DNA of 38,577 nt, taken from assembly GCF_000469385.1 (NCBI RefSeq), contig NZ_KI271358.1, forward strand, positions 1 through 38,577, written 5' to 3'. Below are positions 14,814 through 23,716 of the stretch, in pieces (within the stretch, counting starts at the first letter, position 1; every line of letters begins with the position of its first letter). Made by a program: the position numbers and the translations under genes. The notes beneath the pieces were generated by a model. It was not told the origin of the DNA. It searched no databases and was given only the letters and a program-made list of their open reading frames with translations. This DNA comes from Leptotrichia sp. oral taxon 879 str. F0557. Lineage in GTDB: Bacteria > Fusobacteriota > Fusobacteriia > Fusobacteriales > Leptotrichiaceae.

Positions 14814-17006
14814 ATGCAAGCACAATTAACTGAAAATTTAAAAAATATAATAGCAGGAATAGTGAATGTCGAATCTAATGATACGAATAACGAAAACGCC
14901 AATATGTCAGCAATGACACCAGCTGGGCAAATGATGAAATTTGCAAGTGAAGTTTCTAAAATTTACGCTTTGGAAAATTTAGTTTCACCACGATTCAAGG
15001 ACGCTCATGAAAAAGGACTTATCCATATTCATGATTTAGACTTTTATTCCAGCAAGACCACAACTTGCCTGCAGTATGACCTTGAAGATATGTTTGAAAA
15101 AGGATTTTATACAAAACATGGATACATTCGTGAAGCACAGAGCATTTCTACTTATGCTACGCTTGCAACCATTATTTTTCAAACAAATCAGAATGAGCAG
15201 CATGGCGGACAGGCTATTCCAGCATTTGATTTTTATATGGCAAAAGGAGTATTAAAATCATTTAGAAAGCACTTAAAAAAAAGAATTTTAAGTTTTATAA
15301 AAATAAAAAATGAAATTGAAATTACAAAGGAGCAGAAAGAAAATACGTATAATTTTCTAAAAGCAAATGTTTCTTCAATAAACTGCTCTGAAAATGAAAT
15401 AAAATTAATGGAAAATTTTTTTGAAATAAAAAAAGATGATTTAATTAAACTTTTGACAGAATCCTATCAAGATACTGAAAACGAAACTTATCAAGCAATG
15501 GAAGGGTTTTTGCACAATCTGAACACAATGCACTCACGTGGCGGAAATCAAGTTGTTTTTTCTTCAATAAATTATGGAACAGATACTTCAGAAGAAGGTA
15601 GAATGGTCATACGTGAACTGCTAAAAGCCACATCAAGCGGACTTGGCAAAAATGAAACACCTATTTTCCCAATACAAATTTTTAAAGTGAAAGAAGGGCT
15701 TAATTATTCTGAAAATGACTACAATCTAGCTAGAAGCGATTTTGATGGAATTTTAGAAACTGTGAAAAAACAAAAAATTTCTTATGAAAATAATTCAGAA
15801 AATAAAAAAAATTTTTTTGAAACACCAAACTTTGATTTACTACTGCTATCCTGCGAAACTTCAAGCAGAAGACTATTTCCAAATTTTGTTTTTCTAGATT
15901 CAGAATTTAACAGACACGAAAAATGGAAAATGGATGATCCGAAAAAATATAAATACGAAATTGCTACAATGGGCTGCCGTACACGAGTATTTGAGAATAT
16001 TAATGGTGAAAAAGGCAGTCTTGGACGTGGAAATCTATCATTTACAAGCATTAATTTCCCTAGAATTGCAATATTGACAAGAAAAAAAGTAGAAAAAGAA
16101 ATTTTAGAAATGGAAAAAACTGGTAAATTTTTAAATGAAAAAGAAAAAAATAATAAAAAAATCGAACTTCTAACAGAAGAATTTCAGAAAAAAGTCCTAG
16201 AAACAACATATCTAGCTGGAGAACAGCTTTATGAGCGTTACAATTTCCAAAAAACTGCTCTTGCAAAGCAATTTCCATTTATGAGAAGCAATAATTTGTG
16301 GAAAGGGCTTGGAGTAAAGGATGGAAATGAAGAAGTAGGAGAAGTTATAAATTCAGGTTCACTTTCGATAGGATTTGTTGGTGGAGCAAATGCAATGTAC
16401 GCCTTATTTGATGTAGAGCACGGAACAAGCGAAGTTGCCTATAAAGTGCTTTATGACACAATTAAGAAAATGGGCGTAATTGCAGATGAATTTAGAGATA
16501 AATACCATTTAAACTATTCGATTCTAGCAACTCCGGCTGAAAGTCTAGCAGGAAGATTTTTGCGTATCGATAGAAATGAGTTTGGAATAATTAAAAATGT
16601 TACAGACAGAGATTATTACGTAAATTCATTCCATATTGACGTAAAAAAAGAAATCAGTCTTTTTGATAAAATTAGAAAGGAAGCGCCGTTTCATAAACTA
16701 ACAAAAGGAGGGCACATCACTTATGTGGAACTGGATGGAGAAGCACGTAAAAATATAGGTGTTATGTTAAAAATTGTAAAAGTTATGAAAGATACGGGAA
16801 TTGGCTACGGCTCGATAAACCACCCTGTTGACAGATGTAGAGATTGCGGAACAGAAGCCATAATTTATGATAAATGTCCAATTTGCGGAAGTCACAATAT
16901 TTCTAGAATTAGAAGAATAACAGGTTACTTGACAGGAGACTTGGACAGCTGGAACAGTGCAAAACAGGCTGAAGAACAGGATAGAGTAAAACACGGCGTA
17001 AAATAA
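14814..17006 (+). CDS. nrdD: Anaerobic (class III) ribonucleoside-triphosphate reductase
   Basis: Reduces NTPs to dNTPs using a glycyl radical; oxygen-sensitive. 730 aa. The C-terminus carries the zinc site C675-x2-C678 and C688-x2-C691, then the glycyl-radical loop RRITGYLTGDL with Gly704. The N-terminus goes almost straight into the catalytic core (SAMTPAGQMMKFASEVSKIY at about 30-50), so the N-terminal ATP-cone that gives dATP feedback in many class III enzymes appears absent. Residues 140-220 contain a Lys/Glu-rich insert. Start: an ATG at 14808 lies 1 nt after GGGAGG, too close; ATG 14814 has 7-nt spacing and is preferred. nrdG follows 23 bp downstream. Confidence 0.96.
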   Translation: MQAQLTENLKNIIAGIVNVESNDTNNENANMSAMTPAGQMMKFASEVSKIYALENLVSPRFKDAHEKGLIHIHDLDFYSSKTTTCLQYDLEDMFEKGFYTKHGYIREAQSISTYATLATIIFQTNQNEQHGGQAIPAFDFYMAKGVLKSFRKHLKKRILSFIKIKNEIEITKEQKENTYNFLKANVSSINCSENEIKLMENFFEIKKDDLIKLLTESYQDTENETYQAMEGFLHNLNTMHSRGGNQVVFSSINYGTDTSEEGRMVIRELLKATSSGLGKNETPIFPIQIFKVKEGLNYSENDYNLARSDFDGILETVKKQKISYENNSENKKNFFETPNFDLLLLSCETSSRRLFPNFVFLDSEFNRHEKWKMDDPKKYKYEIATMGCRTRVFENINGEKGSLGRGNLSFTSINFPRIAILTRKKVEKEILEMEKTGKFLNEKEKNNKKIELLTEEFQKKVLETTYLAGEQLYERYNFQKTALAKQFPFMRSNNLWKGLGVKDGNEEVGEVINSGSLSIGFVGGANAMYALFDVEHGTSEVAYKVLYDTIKKMGVIADEFRDKYHLNYSILATPAESLAGRFLRIDRNEFGIIKNVTDRDYYVNSFHIDVKKEISLFDKIRKEAPFHKLTKGGHITYVELDGEARKNIGVMLKIVKVMKDTGIGYGSINHPVDRCRDCGTEAIIYDKCPICGSHNISRIRRITGYLTGDLDSWNSAKQAEEQDRVKHGVK

Positions 17007-17029
17007 TGCAAAAAGTGAGGTAATTTAAA

Positions 17030-17563
17030 GTGAATGAAGAACAAGAAATAAAAGAAAAAAATTCAGAAAATCTAAAAAATGATTTTACATTAAGGCTTTT
17101 AATGACTTATAAGGAAACCATTGTTGATGGTATCGGTCTTCGTTATTCACTTTATTTTGCAGGTTGCTCACATGCCTGTCCTGGCTGCCACAACGAATAT
17201 TCATGGAACCCCAATCATGGAAATGTACTCACATATGAAAAATTAGAAGAAATTGCTAAGGAAATAAATGAGAATACCTTGCTTGATGGAATCACAATAA
17301 GTGGTGGCGATCCTCTTTTTAATCCCACAGATATGTTAAAGGTACTAAAATTTCTAAAGGTAAAGACAGGGAAAAATATATGGCTTTACACGGGCTATAC
17401 AATCGAACAGTTACGTGAGGATGAATTACGAAAAAAATGCCTTAAATATGTAGATGTACTAGTTGATGGACGATTTGTAAAAGAACTTTATGACCCAAAT
17501 ATAAAATTTAGGGGGAGTAGTAATCAGAGGATTATTAAAAAAGAAGATTTTTTTATAAAATGA
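17030..17563 (+). CDS. nrdG: Anaerobic ribonucleotide reductase activase
   Basis: Radical-SAM enzyme that installs the glycyl radical on NrdD (Gly704). 177 aa. The 4Fe-4S motif C46-x3-C50-x2-C53 is in GCSHACPGCHN, and the glycine-rich SAM motif follows (ITISGGDPL). The N-terminus has an extra hydrophilic stretch of about 20 residues before the family's usual beginning. The start is GTG at 17030 with GAGG about 10 nt upstream; no in-frame ATG is nearby. In operon with nrdD, so under the same NrdR boxes. Confidence 0.95.
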   Translation: MNEEQEIKEKNSENLKNDFTLRLLMTYKETIVDGIGLRYSLYFAGCSHACPGCHNEYSWNPNHGNVLTYEKLEEIAKEINENTLLDGITISGGDPLFNPTDMLKVLKFLKVKTGKNIWLYTGYTIEQLREDELRKKCLKYVDVLVDGRFVKELYDPNIKFRGSSNQRIIKKEDFFIK

Positions 17564-17615
17564 AAAATATTTATGGAATAAAAAAGCGACTATTAAAAAT
17601 TCCAATCCAAGACAC

Positions 17616-17644
17616 TTGAAAATTAAAGAAAAATATGATATTAT
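17616..17644 (+). promoter_or_regulatory. Promoter of the L31 gene
   Basis: -35 TTGAAA (17616-17621), 17-bp spacer, -10 TATTAT (17639-17644). Between it and the ribosome-binding site is a short repeated tract (TTATAGTTTATAGTTATAA, 17666-17684) whose ends are complementary; a regulatory role is possible but unproven. Confidence 0.6.
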
Positions 17645-17705
17645 TATATGAAATATTGAAAATAATTATAGTTTATAGTTATAAATAGAAAGGAGCATAA
17701 ATATC

Positions 17706-17945
17706 ATGAAGAAAGATTTACATCCATCATACGGATTCGTAGTGTTTGAAGATACAAGTAACGGAGAAAAATTCTTAGGAAAATCCACAAAAACTTCTAA
17801 AGAAACAACAACTTTCGAAGGACAAGAATATCCAGTAATAAAAGTTGCAACAAGTTCAACTTCTCACCCATTCTACACTGGAAAATCTAAATTTGTTGAT
17901 GAAACTGGAAGAGTTGATAAATTTAAGAAAAAATATAACTTATAA
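17706..17945 (+). CDS. rpmE2: 50S ribosomal protein L31 type B (zinc-free form)
   Basis: 79-aa ribosomal protein of the large subunit. It begins [20 protein letters not shown] and contains the [24 protein letters not shown] block typical of L31. It contains no cysteine, so it is the zinc-independent (C-) type B form that in several bacteria replaces zinc-binding L31 under zinc limitation. No clear Zur box was identified here. The start follows AAAGGAG at good spacing. Monocistronic, with its own promoter and terminator. Confidence 0.93.
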   Translation: MKKDLHPSYGFVVFEDTSNGEKFLGKSTKTSKETTTFEGQEYPVIKVATSSTSHPFYTGKSKFVDETGRVDKFKKKYNL

Positions 17946-17960
17946 TTTAAAAATATTAGA

Positions 17961-17996
17961 AACAGGGAGCAATTCATTCTCTGTTTTTTATTTTTC
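17961..17996 (+). terminator. Intrinsic terminator of the L31 gene
   Basis: AACAGGGA (17961-17968) pairs with TCTCTGTT (17978-17985) with one wobble, followed by a T-rich tract. Confidence 0.85.
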
Positions 17997-18010
17997 CAAT
18001 TTTATTTTGA

Positions 18011-18046
18011 AGAAAAAAGGAGAAAAACTTTCGTAGCTATCTCCTT
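18011..18046 (-). terminator. Intrinsic terminator of the uppP-hemZ operon
   Basis: On the minus strand AAGGAGA (18040-18046) pairs with TCTCCTT (18017-18023), followed by TTTTTCTT. It lies just past the hemZ stop, back to back with the L31 terminator. Confidence 0.8.
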
Positions 18047-18053
18047 ATTAAAA

Positions 18054-19577
18054 TTATTTATTAAACAATGTCTTAATTTCAGATTTTTTCTGTTCCAGCC
18101 GATCTTCCAGCTCATTCATCCACACCAGCGGATCTTTAGGATTTACAAGCCTTTTTATATTATCTCGATTTTTTTCTTCATCAAACCAGATAAGTTTCGT
18201 AATAGCTCCAGCTCCAATTCCAATAATTGTCTTATTTTCCTCAATCATTTCTATATTATAAATCGACTCGCCTCCATTTAGTGAATATCCTAGATTTTCT
18301 CCCCATTGAAAGCTATTTTTCTGGCGATACATATAATATGGAAAAAGGCCCTTATTTTGAGTTACATTTTCAATTTTCTTATAAATTTTTTCATAATCCA
18401 GTATGTCTTCATGAGCATAATTTTCTTTGTTAAGACGGCTGGCATTTTTTATTGCCAAATTGTGAATTGTCAGATTTTCCATATCGTATTTGGAAATTTC
18501 GTCCATTGTGTACAAAATATCTTCTGTAGTTTCACGTGGCAAGCCTAAAATCAAGTCCATATTTATTTCTAATCCAAGATTTTTAGCAAGTTTATAGACA
18601 TTATCAAACTGTTCCCTGTCGTGATAACGATTTACAAGTTTTAAAGTTTTTTCATTAAAAGACTGTGGATTTATACTAATTTTATTTATTCCATAGCTTT
18701 TGATAATAGCCAGTTTTTCCTCATCCAGCGTATCAATTCTTCCAGCTTCAAATGTAAATTCCTTTAAATAATCTAAATTATAGTTTTCTTTTACTGTTTT
18801 TAGCAATTTGTCAATTTCTTCTGCTGTCAAGATTGAAGGTGTTCCTCCTCCGATATAAATTGTGTTGATTTTTAAATCAAGTTCCTGCGTTAATTGTCCG
18901 ATTTCACAGATTTCGTGGTAAATTGACTTTATATATTCGTCATATCGCTCTGCATATTTTCCACGTAGCAGATAGGCCGGGAATGAACAATATGAACATT
19001 TTGTAGGGCAAAAGGCTATTCCGATATAAATTCCAATTGTTTCTTTGTCCAGATATGGCTCTTGACGTTTTACAATGTCTAGCAGAAGTTTTCTTTTTTC
19101 ATTGCTTACAAGATATATTTTTTCCAATATTTCGTTAATTTCATTATAAGATAATCCCATCTTTAAAAAACGCCCTACAATCTTTGTAGGACGTACTCCT
19201 ATTAAAATACCCCATTTATATTCATTTTTTTTATCAAAAAGTCTCATCAAGGAACTTTTTGCCATAACTTCTGCCTGATCAAAATATTCTTCATTGACTT
19301 TCTTATGTGAAAATGTTACTTCTTTTAAAATTTTTCCATTTTTATTATCAATTAATATTGTATTTACAGTAATTATTTCTGTGTTATCACTTTCTGAATC
19401 TTTTAGTTTTCCACAATCATTGTCAAAGTTTTCCACATCTTGATTTTTTCTAAAATTAACACTAATTTCCACATCATTTTCACTATTTTCCGAAAGAATA
19501 TCATAATGCTCAGGTAAAAGCACATGTATAAATTCCTCAAGTTTATTCTGATTAATCTCAATATTCGCTCTTATCAT
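18054..19577 (-). CDS. hemZ: Oxygen-independent coproporphyrinogen III oxidase-like protein HemZ
   Basis: Radical-SAM protein of the HemN/HemZ family, 507 aa. The N-terminal 180 residues are a HemZ-specific region; the cluster motif C190-x3-C194-x2-C197 follows (IAFCPTKCSYCSFPAYLL), then IYIGGGTPS and the HemN-type LGLPRET segment. HemN enzymes decarboxylate coproporphyrinogen III anaerobically, but HemZ proteins are often of uncertain activity and no other haem gene is here, so the reaction should be read as family-based. The start ATG abuts the uppP stop with no gap, so it is probably translationally coupled to uppP. Confidence 0.85.
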   Translation of the reverse strand: MIRANIEINQNKLEEFIHVLLPEHYDILSENSENDVEISVNFRKNQDVENFDNDCGKLKDSESDNTEIITVNTILIDNKNGKILKEVTFSHKKVNEEYFDQAEVMAKSSLMRLFDKKNEYKWGILIGVRPTKIVGRFLKMGLSYNEINEILEKIYLVSNEKRKLLLDIVKRQEPYLDKETIGIYIGIAFCPTKCSYCSFPAYLLRGKYAERYDEYIKSIYHEICEIGQLTQELDLKINTIYIGGGTPSILTAEEIDKLLKTVKENYNLDYLKEFTFEAGRIDTLDEEKLAIIKSYGINKISINPQSFNEKTLKLVNRYHDREQFDNVYKLAKNLGLEINMDLILGLPRETTEDILYTMDEISKYDMENLTIHNLAIKNASRLNKENYAHEDILDYEKIYKKIENVTQNKGLFPYYMYRQKNSFQWGENLGYSLNGGESIYNIEMIEENKTIIGIGAGAITKLIWFDEEKNRDNIKRLVNPKDPLVWMNELEDRLEQKKSEIKTLFNK

Positions 19578-20402
19578 CTATTTTATAGCTCCCATAAAGT
19601 ATAATAACAGCACAACTATCCCAAGAACAATCCGATAATATCCAAATATCTTGAAATCGTGCTTTTTAATGTAATTCATAAATACTTTTATCACAGCATA
19701 CGCAAATACAAACGACAGCACAAAACCTAATGCAATTAAAAACCATTCATATCCGCTTAAAGCTGTACCAAGTTTCACTAGTTTTAAAAGTGTCGCCCCA
19801 AGCATTGTCGGAATCGCAAGAAAAAATGAAAATTCCGTTGCTAAAACTCTATTTAATCCAAGCAAAACTCCACCAATAATTGTAGCAGCCGATCTCGAAG
19901 TTCCAGGAATCATCGCAAGACATTGAAACAGCCCTACTCCAATTGCAGTTTTTACTGACATCTGAGTAATTGAAGCAATTCCGCCTTCCTTTTTCTTCCT
20001 AGATTCAAGCCAAATAAGTATAACTCCATAAATAACCAACATTACTGCCACAACTACCGAATTAAACAGTACTTTGTCAATAATATCATCAAAAAGAAGT
20101 CCCAGCACAACTGCAGGAAGCACTGCAATTACTATTTTTATCCACATTTGAATAATATCTGCTCTTTGACTCTTGCTAAGCCCTTTTGCAAATGGAAAAA
20201 TTCTTTTCCAATAATATACAACTACCGATAAAATCGCCCCTAACTGTATAATTATCTTGAATGCGTTGGCAAACTCCTCATTTTGTGAAAGTTGCAAAAA
20301 CTGATCCACAATAATCATATGCCCTGTACTGCTGACAGGTATAAATTCTGTAAGCCCTTCCACAAGGCTTAAAATAAATACTTTAATAATATCTGCAAAC
20401 AT
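19578..20402 (-). CDS. uppP: Undecaprenyl-diphosphatase UppP (BacA)
   Basis: Integral membrane enzyme that dephosphorylates undecaprenyl pyrophosphate to recycle the lipid carrier for peptidoglycan and other envelope polymers; raised dosage is known to give bacitracin resistance in other bacteria. 274 aa with about eight membrane segments. Signature motifs are EGLTEFIPVSSTGHMI at about 15-30 and the PGTSRSAATIIGG segment near 165-177. The start follows AAAGGAAA. First gene of a two-gene operon with hemZ. Confidence 0.95.
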   Translation of the reverse strand: MFADIIKVFILSLVEGLTEFIPVSSTGHMIIVDQFLQLSQNEEFANAFKIIIQLGAILSVVVYYWKRIFPFAKGLSKSQRADIIQMWIKIVIAVLPAVVLGLLFDDIIDKVLFNSVVVAVMLVIYGVILIWLESRKKKEGGIASITQMSVKTAIGVGLFQCLAMIPGTSRSAATIIGGVLLGLNRVLATEFSFFLAIPTMLGATLLKLVKLGTALSGYEWFLIALGFVLSFVFAYAVIKVFMNYIKKHDFKIFGYYRIVLGIVVLLLYFMGAIK

Positions 20403-20494
20403 AATATTTTCCTTTCTTTTTATTAAACCTATTTTTTAAATTATCATTTATTATATCACATATTTTTTACTTTATTAATAGTCATAAAATTTTC

Positions 20495-20523
20495 TTGTTT
20501 ATTTATTTTAAATATGATATTCT
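20495..20523 (+). promoter_or_regulatory. Likely sfsA promoter
   Basis: -35 TTGTTT (20495-20500), 17-bp spacer, -10 TATTCT (20518-20523), about 30 bp before the sfsA start. It is in the divergent gap shared with uppP. Confidence 0.5.
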
Positions 20524-20554
20524 AAAATCATAACTACTTAAAGAGGAAAGACAA

Positions 20555-21295
20555 ATGAAAAAAAATAAAATTCTTTATACAATAAATTACGATAAAATCG
20601 TAAATTTCAAAGAAAGGGTTACTCGATTTACAGTTAGATTTGAATTTAAAAGCAACTGTAAAAATGAAGATTATTCTGGAGAAGATTTTGCTCATTTGCA
20701 TGATACGGGCAGGCTGACGGAATTATTGATTGATGGGGCTGAACTGTTTATAAAAAAGGCTAATAATGAGAATCGAAAAACTAGATGGGATGTAATCGCA
20801 GTAAAGGTTCATGGAGAAATTATACTTATTAATACAGCTTTTCATCGCTACATTACAGAATCTATATTTAACAATGCACAAATTTCCCCATTTGGAAAGC
20901 CTTTGTATATAAAGCCTGAAATTAAGCATAATAATAGTAAACTCGATTTTTACCTGGAAACTGAAAAAGATAAAATTTATGTTGAGGTAAAAGGCTGTAC
21001 TTTGGTAAATGGAAAAACTGCTCAATTTCCTGGCTCTCCTTCCGCGCGTGCCTTAAAACATCTGAAGGAACTGATAGAACTTAAAAAAGAGGGATTTAGA
21101 ACAGCTGTTTTTATTTTAATTTTTAGAAAATCAGAAATTTTTGCACCTGAACATATTATTGACAGGGACTTTTCAGAAACTTTTTATGAAGCGATAAAAA
21201 ATGGAGTGAAAATTTATCCAATGCTTTTGGAATATAAAGAAGATGGAAAGGTGTATTTTGTGAAAAATATAGAGATAGCTGAAAAGATGTTTTAG
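20555..21295 (+). CDS. sfsA: SfsA family nuclease/sugar-fermentation-stimulation protein
   Basis: 246-aa SfsA homologue. Visible family blocks are VRFEF...DFAHLHDTGRL near 28-52, RKTRWDVIAV near 74-83, VEVKGCTLVNGKTAQFPGSP near 145-165 and KHLKELIELKKEG near 171-183. SfsA folds as an OB domain plus a PD-(D/E)xK nuclease-like domain and has been linked to maltose fermentation in E. coli and to nuclease activity. The Asp in SKLDF and the Glu-Val-Lys in VEVKG form the nuclease-like core. Monocistronic with its own promoter and terminator. Confidence 0.9.
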   Translation: MKKNKILYTINYDKIVNFKERVTRFTVRFEFKSNCKNEDYSGEDFAHLHDTGRLTELLIDGAELFIKKANNENRKTRWDVIAVKVHGEIILINTAFHRYITESIFNNAQISPFGKPLYIKPEIKHNNSKLDFYLETEKDKIYVEVKGCTLVNGKTAQFPGSPSARALKHLKELIELKKEGFRTAVFILIFRKSEIFAPEHIIDRDFSETFYEAIKNGVKIYPMLLEYKEDGKVYFVKNIEIAEKMF

Positions 21296-21450
21296 AGATA
21301 TTCTTGATACTGATAAATTAAATAGTAACAGGAGTTAAGAAAAGTTATTTTGGATTTAAGTATGCATGGAATGATATAAATTTAAATCCAAGATTTAAGG
21401 TAATTTTTTAGAAATAGAATTTTAAGTTTTGTAAATAAAGATATTTTTAG

Positions 21451-21488
21451 AAGGGAGAGAACAGAAAACGTTTTCTCCCTTTATTTTA
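21451..21488 (+). terminator. Probable sfsA terminator
   Basis: AAGGGAGA (21451-21458) pairs with TCTCCCTT (21474-21481), with an inner GAAAACGTTTTC-like extension and a T-rich 3' side. It lies about 155 bp past the sfsA stop. Confidence 0.65.
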
Positions 21489-22018
21489 TAGTAAAACCCA
21501 TTCAAAACAGAACTATCTTATCAAATAAAACAGAAGTAACTGCTTCCTCAAGCATATTAAAATTATGAGCTATGTTTTTTAATTTCTTCTTAAGCTTTAT
21601 CTATCCATACAATGTGTTGGAACTTATGTTGAATTGAAATAACATTTTTATTTTTCAGTTTTCATAATAAAAATTTAAAATTCTTTTTCTATAAAATCTT
21701 TTTTATATGCCGTAATATTATTATACCGTATTTTTAGGTCGTTTTTGTATGAGTTTTACTATATTTTCACATTGAAACACTTCTTAAAGACATTTTCTTC
21801 AAAAAAATCGATATTACTTTAGTTAAAAAAATCTAGTTTTACCTATAAAAATCATAATAAGTCAAGACATTTTATATTATACACAATTTTTGATTTAATT
21901 TTAAATTAATTTTCTATAATTGTTAGAAACTCAGTATTTATGGGATATTTTTGTTAATTCAGAAAATCAGAAATGTAATCTAAAAAAATAAACTCATAAT
22001 TGTTATTATAAAAACGCT
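21489..22018. other. Gene-free AT-rich stretch
   Basis: No credible reading frame. On the minus strand near 21505-21640 two short open stretches separated by a stop give protein-like sequence (QFNISSNTLYG, then IKLKKKLKNIAHNFNMLEEA), which could be the relic of a gene end, perhaps a transposase. I cannot identify it. Confidence 0.35.
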
Positions 22019-22037
22019 TGTAATAATCACTATTACA
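22019..22037 (+). promoter_or_regulatory. Perfect 7-5-7 dyad upstream of the unrecognised gene
   Basis: TGTAATA (22019-22025) and TATTACA (22031-22037) are exact inverted repeats separated by ATCAC. The 19-bp site is operator-sized and lies 33 bp before the start at 22071, probably overlapping the promoter. The binding protein is unknown; size would suit a Fur- or GntR-type dimer. Confidence 0.6.
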
Positions 22038-22070
22038 GGGCAAATAATAATTATGGGGTGAAAATGGGTA

Positions 22071-23504
22071 GTGAAAATTGATTTTAATGAAAGTGATTTA
22101 TTACGTGAAATATTGAATTTTAAAATTATTGACAGAAGATATATTGAAGAGAAATATAGCTTTAAAAACTTGGACTACACGCTTGATAACTTAAATAATT
22201 TTTTGCTAGAGAATGATAACAGCATAATACATAAGGATAAAAATCACTTCTTCTATTTTGGAAAATATAATGAAGACATATTTAAGATAGAAGATAGAGA
22301 AATAAATACAAAAATGACATTCAGAAGAGAACTTATAACACTAATTTTACTCTTTGGAAATGAAAAACTGAATATTTACAAGTTCAACAAAAACATAAGA
22401 AGAATTCAAGAAAACAACAGGAATATACAAAATGATCTAAGACAGGTACTGAAGATATTTGGGATAAATTATTCTGAATATGAAAAATCAAGAAGTATAG
22501 AAAGATTGTTTGAAGAAAGAGGATACGATTTTAAAAGGTTAAAGGAAAACTATTTAAAAGAAATACTTTCCAGAAGAATTGAAAAGAATCATTTAGGAAA
22601 AAGTACATATCAGGAAAATCTTTATTTTAAAATTATTGAAGAAATATTAGAAGTAAAAAATATAAGATATATAAAAAAGATAATTTTTTCATACATTGAA
22701 AAATTTACAGGTATAGTTTCAGTAAATGAAAAATATGTAATGCTCACTTATTTTCTTTTGAACATACAGAATAGAGAAATAAAAAGCAGATACAATGTAA
22801 AGAGAAGTATTGAAAATGAAGAATTTTTCATAATGATGGATAAAATTTTTAAAAAGGAGAAAATAAAAGAAAATTCCAAATTTGTAACAATGTTTTATAA
22901 AAAACTGCACAAAAATAGAAAAAATGTGGATGACCTAATAAATACAATAAATGCTCAACTATTGCTTGAAAAGAATACAAAACCTACAGGATTAGAAAAA
23001 CTGAAGTTGGAAAAATTTAAACAGGAAGGCAGAGTAAAAGTTTACGATATTGCTGAAACATCTGTAAATTTTGAAGATGAAAATCTTTTCGGAAAACAGA
23101 TTGTAAAAAGATATGTTCATGTGGATAAAGTTCCAAAAATTCCAACATTGATACTATTTGACTTGGAAGAGAATGAAATTATGAAGGTATTTGGAAAAAT
23201 TAGAAAAATATTTAATTTTGTGAAAATAGTGAAAGTGGAGCATCTAAAGAATTTTAAAAAGTTTCTTCCAAAAGGAAGCAGACGCTATGAACAAATTTTA
23301 CTGATTTCTAGTTCAAAATTTATAAATGTAATAAAAAATTTTTCAGATACTCCAATATATCATTTTGAAGTGGAAAAAGAAAGAGGAGCCTTGAAGAGCA
23401 GAGCAAATTTTTTAGTACAGATGATATACATGAGGACAGCAATGATAAAGTATCTGGAATTTAAGCAGGAACGTAAAATTTTTTCTAAAAAAATAAGAAA
23501 ATAA
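22071..23504 (+). CDS. Unrecognised 477-aa protein, possibly a PRD/Mga-like regulator
   Basis: No confident family. The protein is very rich in Lys, Glu, Ile and Asn, with no signal peptide or membrane segment. Residues 1-65 could be a helix-turn-helix (DLLREILNFKIIDRRYIEEKY, then LDYTLDNLNNFLLENDN). Residues 90-310 are almost all helical, and residues about 360-430 have alternating strands and helices (IPTLILFDLEENEIMKVFGK, then ILLISSSKFINVI), reminiscent of the EIIB-like domain at the end of Mga/BglG-type regulators. No phosphorylatable PRD histidines were recognised. The start is GTG with a weak upstream GGGG; a nearby ATG at 22064 runs into a stop at once. Lying just upstream of pflB and behind a strong dyad, it may regulate itself or pflB. 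Confidence 0.45.
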   Translation: MKIDFNESDLLREILNFKIIDRRYIEEKYSFKNLDYTLDNLNNFLLENDNSIIHKDKNHFFYFGKYNEDIFKIEDREINTKMTFRRELITLILLFGNEKLNIYKFNKNIRRIQENNRNIQNDLRQVLKIFGINYSEYEKSRSIERLFEERGYDFKRLKENYLKEILSRRIEKNHLGKSTYQENLYFKIIEEILEVKNIRYIKKIIFSYIEKFTGIVSVNEKYVMLTYFLLNIQNREIKSRYNVKRSIENEEFFIMMDKIFKKEKIKENSKFVTMFYKKLHKNRKNVDDLINTINAQLLLEKNTKPTGLEKLKLEKFKQEGRVKVYDIAETSVNFEDENLFGKQIVKRYVHVDKVPKIPTLILFDLEENEIMKVFGKIRKIFNFVKIVKVEHLKNFKKFLPKGSRRYEQILLISSSKFINVIKNFSDTPIYHFEVEKERGALKSRANFLVQMIYMRTAMIKYLEFKQERKIFSKKIRK

Positions 23505-23545
23505 GCATAAATTATAAATAATATTAGAAAATTATAATTTTCAAG

Positions 23546-23569
23546 ATTGCTTTTAAAGCAATTTTTTTT
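23546..23569 (+). terminator. Intrinsic terminator of the 22071 gene
   Basis: ATTGCTT (23546-23552) pairs with AAGCAAT (23556-23562) around a 3-nt loop, followed by a run of eight T. It separates this gene from pflB. Confidence 0.88.
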
Positions 23570-23605
23570 AATAGAAATTTTCATAAAAAAATTTTTAAAA
23601 AATAT

Positions 23606-23634
23606 TTGCTTTTAAAAATTTTTTGGGGTATAAT
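23606..23634 (+). promoter_or_regulatory. pflB promoter
   Basis: -35 TTGCTT (23606-23611), 17-bp spacer ending GGGG, -10 TATAAT (23629-23634). A leader of about 75 nt precedes the start. Confidence 0.75.
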
Positions 23635-23716
23635 TACCGTAGAGTGAAGATAATATTATAATAATTACAAAATTATGGTAAATATAATATAAATTGAAAG
23701 GATGTGTTTTTAAATA

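Noticed and set aside
21505-21640. Minus-strand fragments as a transposase relic
   Set aside because: Interrupted by stops and too short to assign to any family; kept only as a note on the gene-free stretch.
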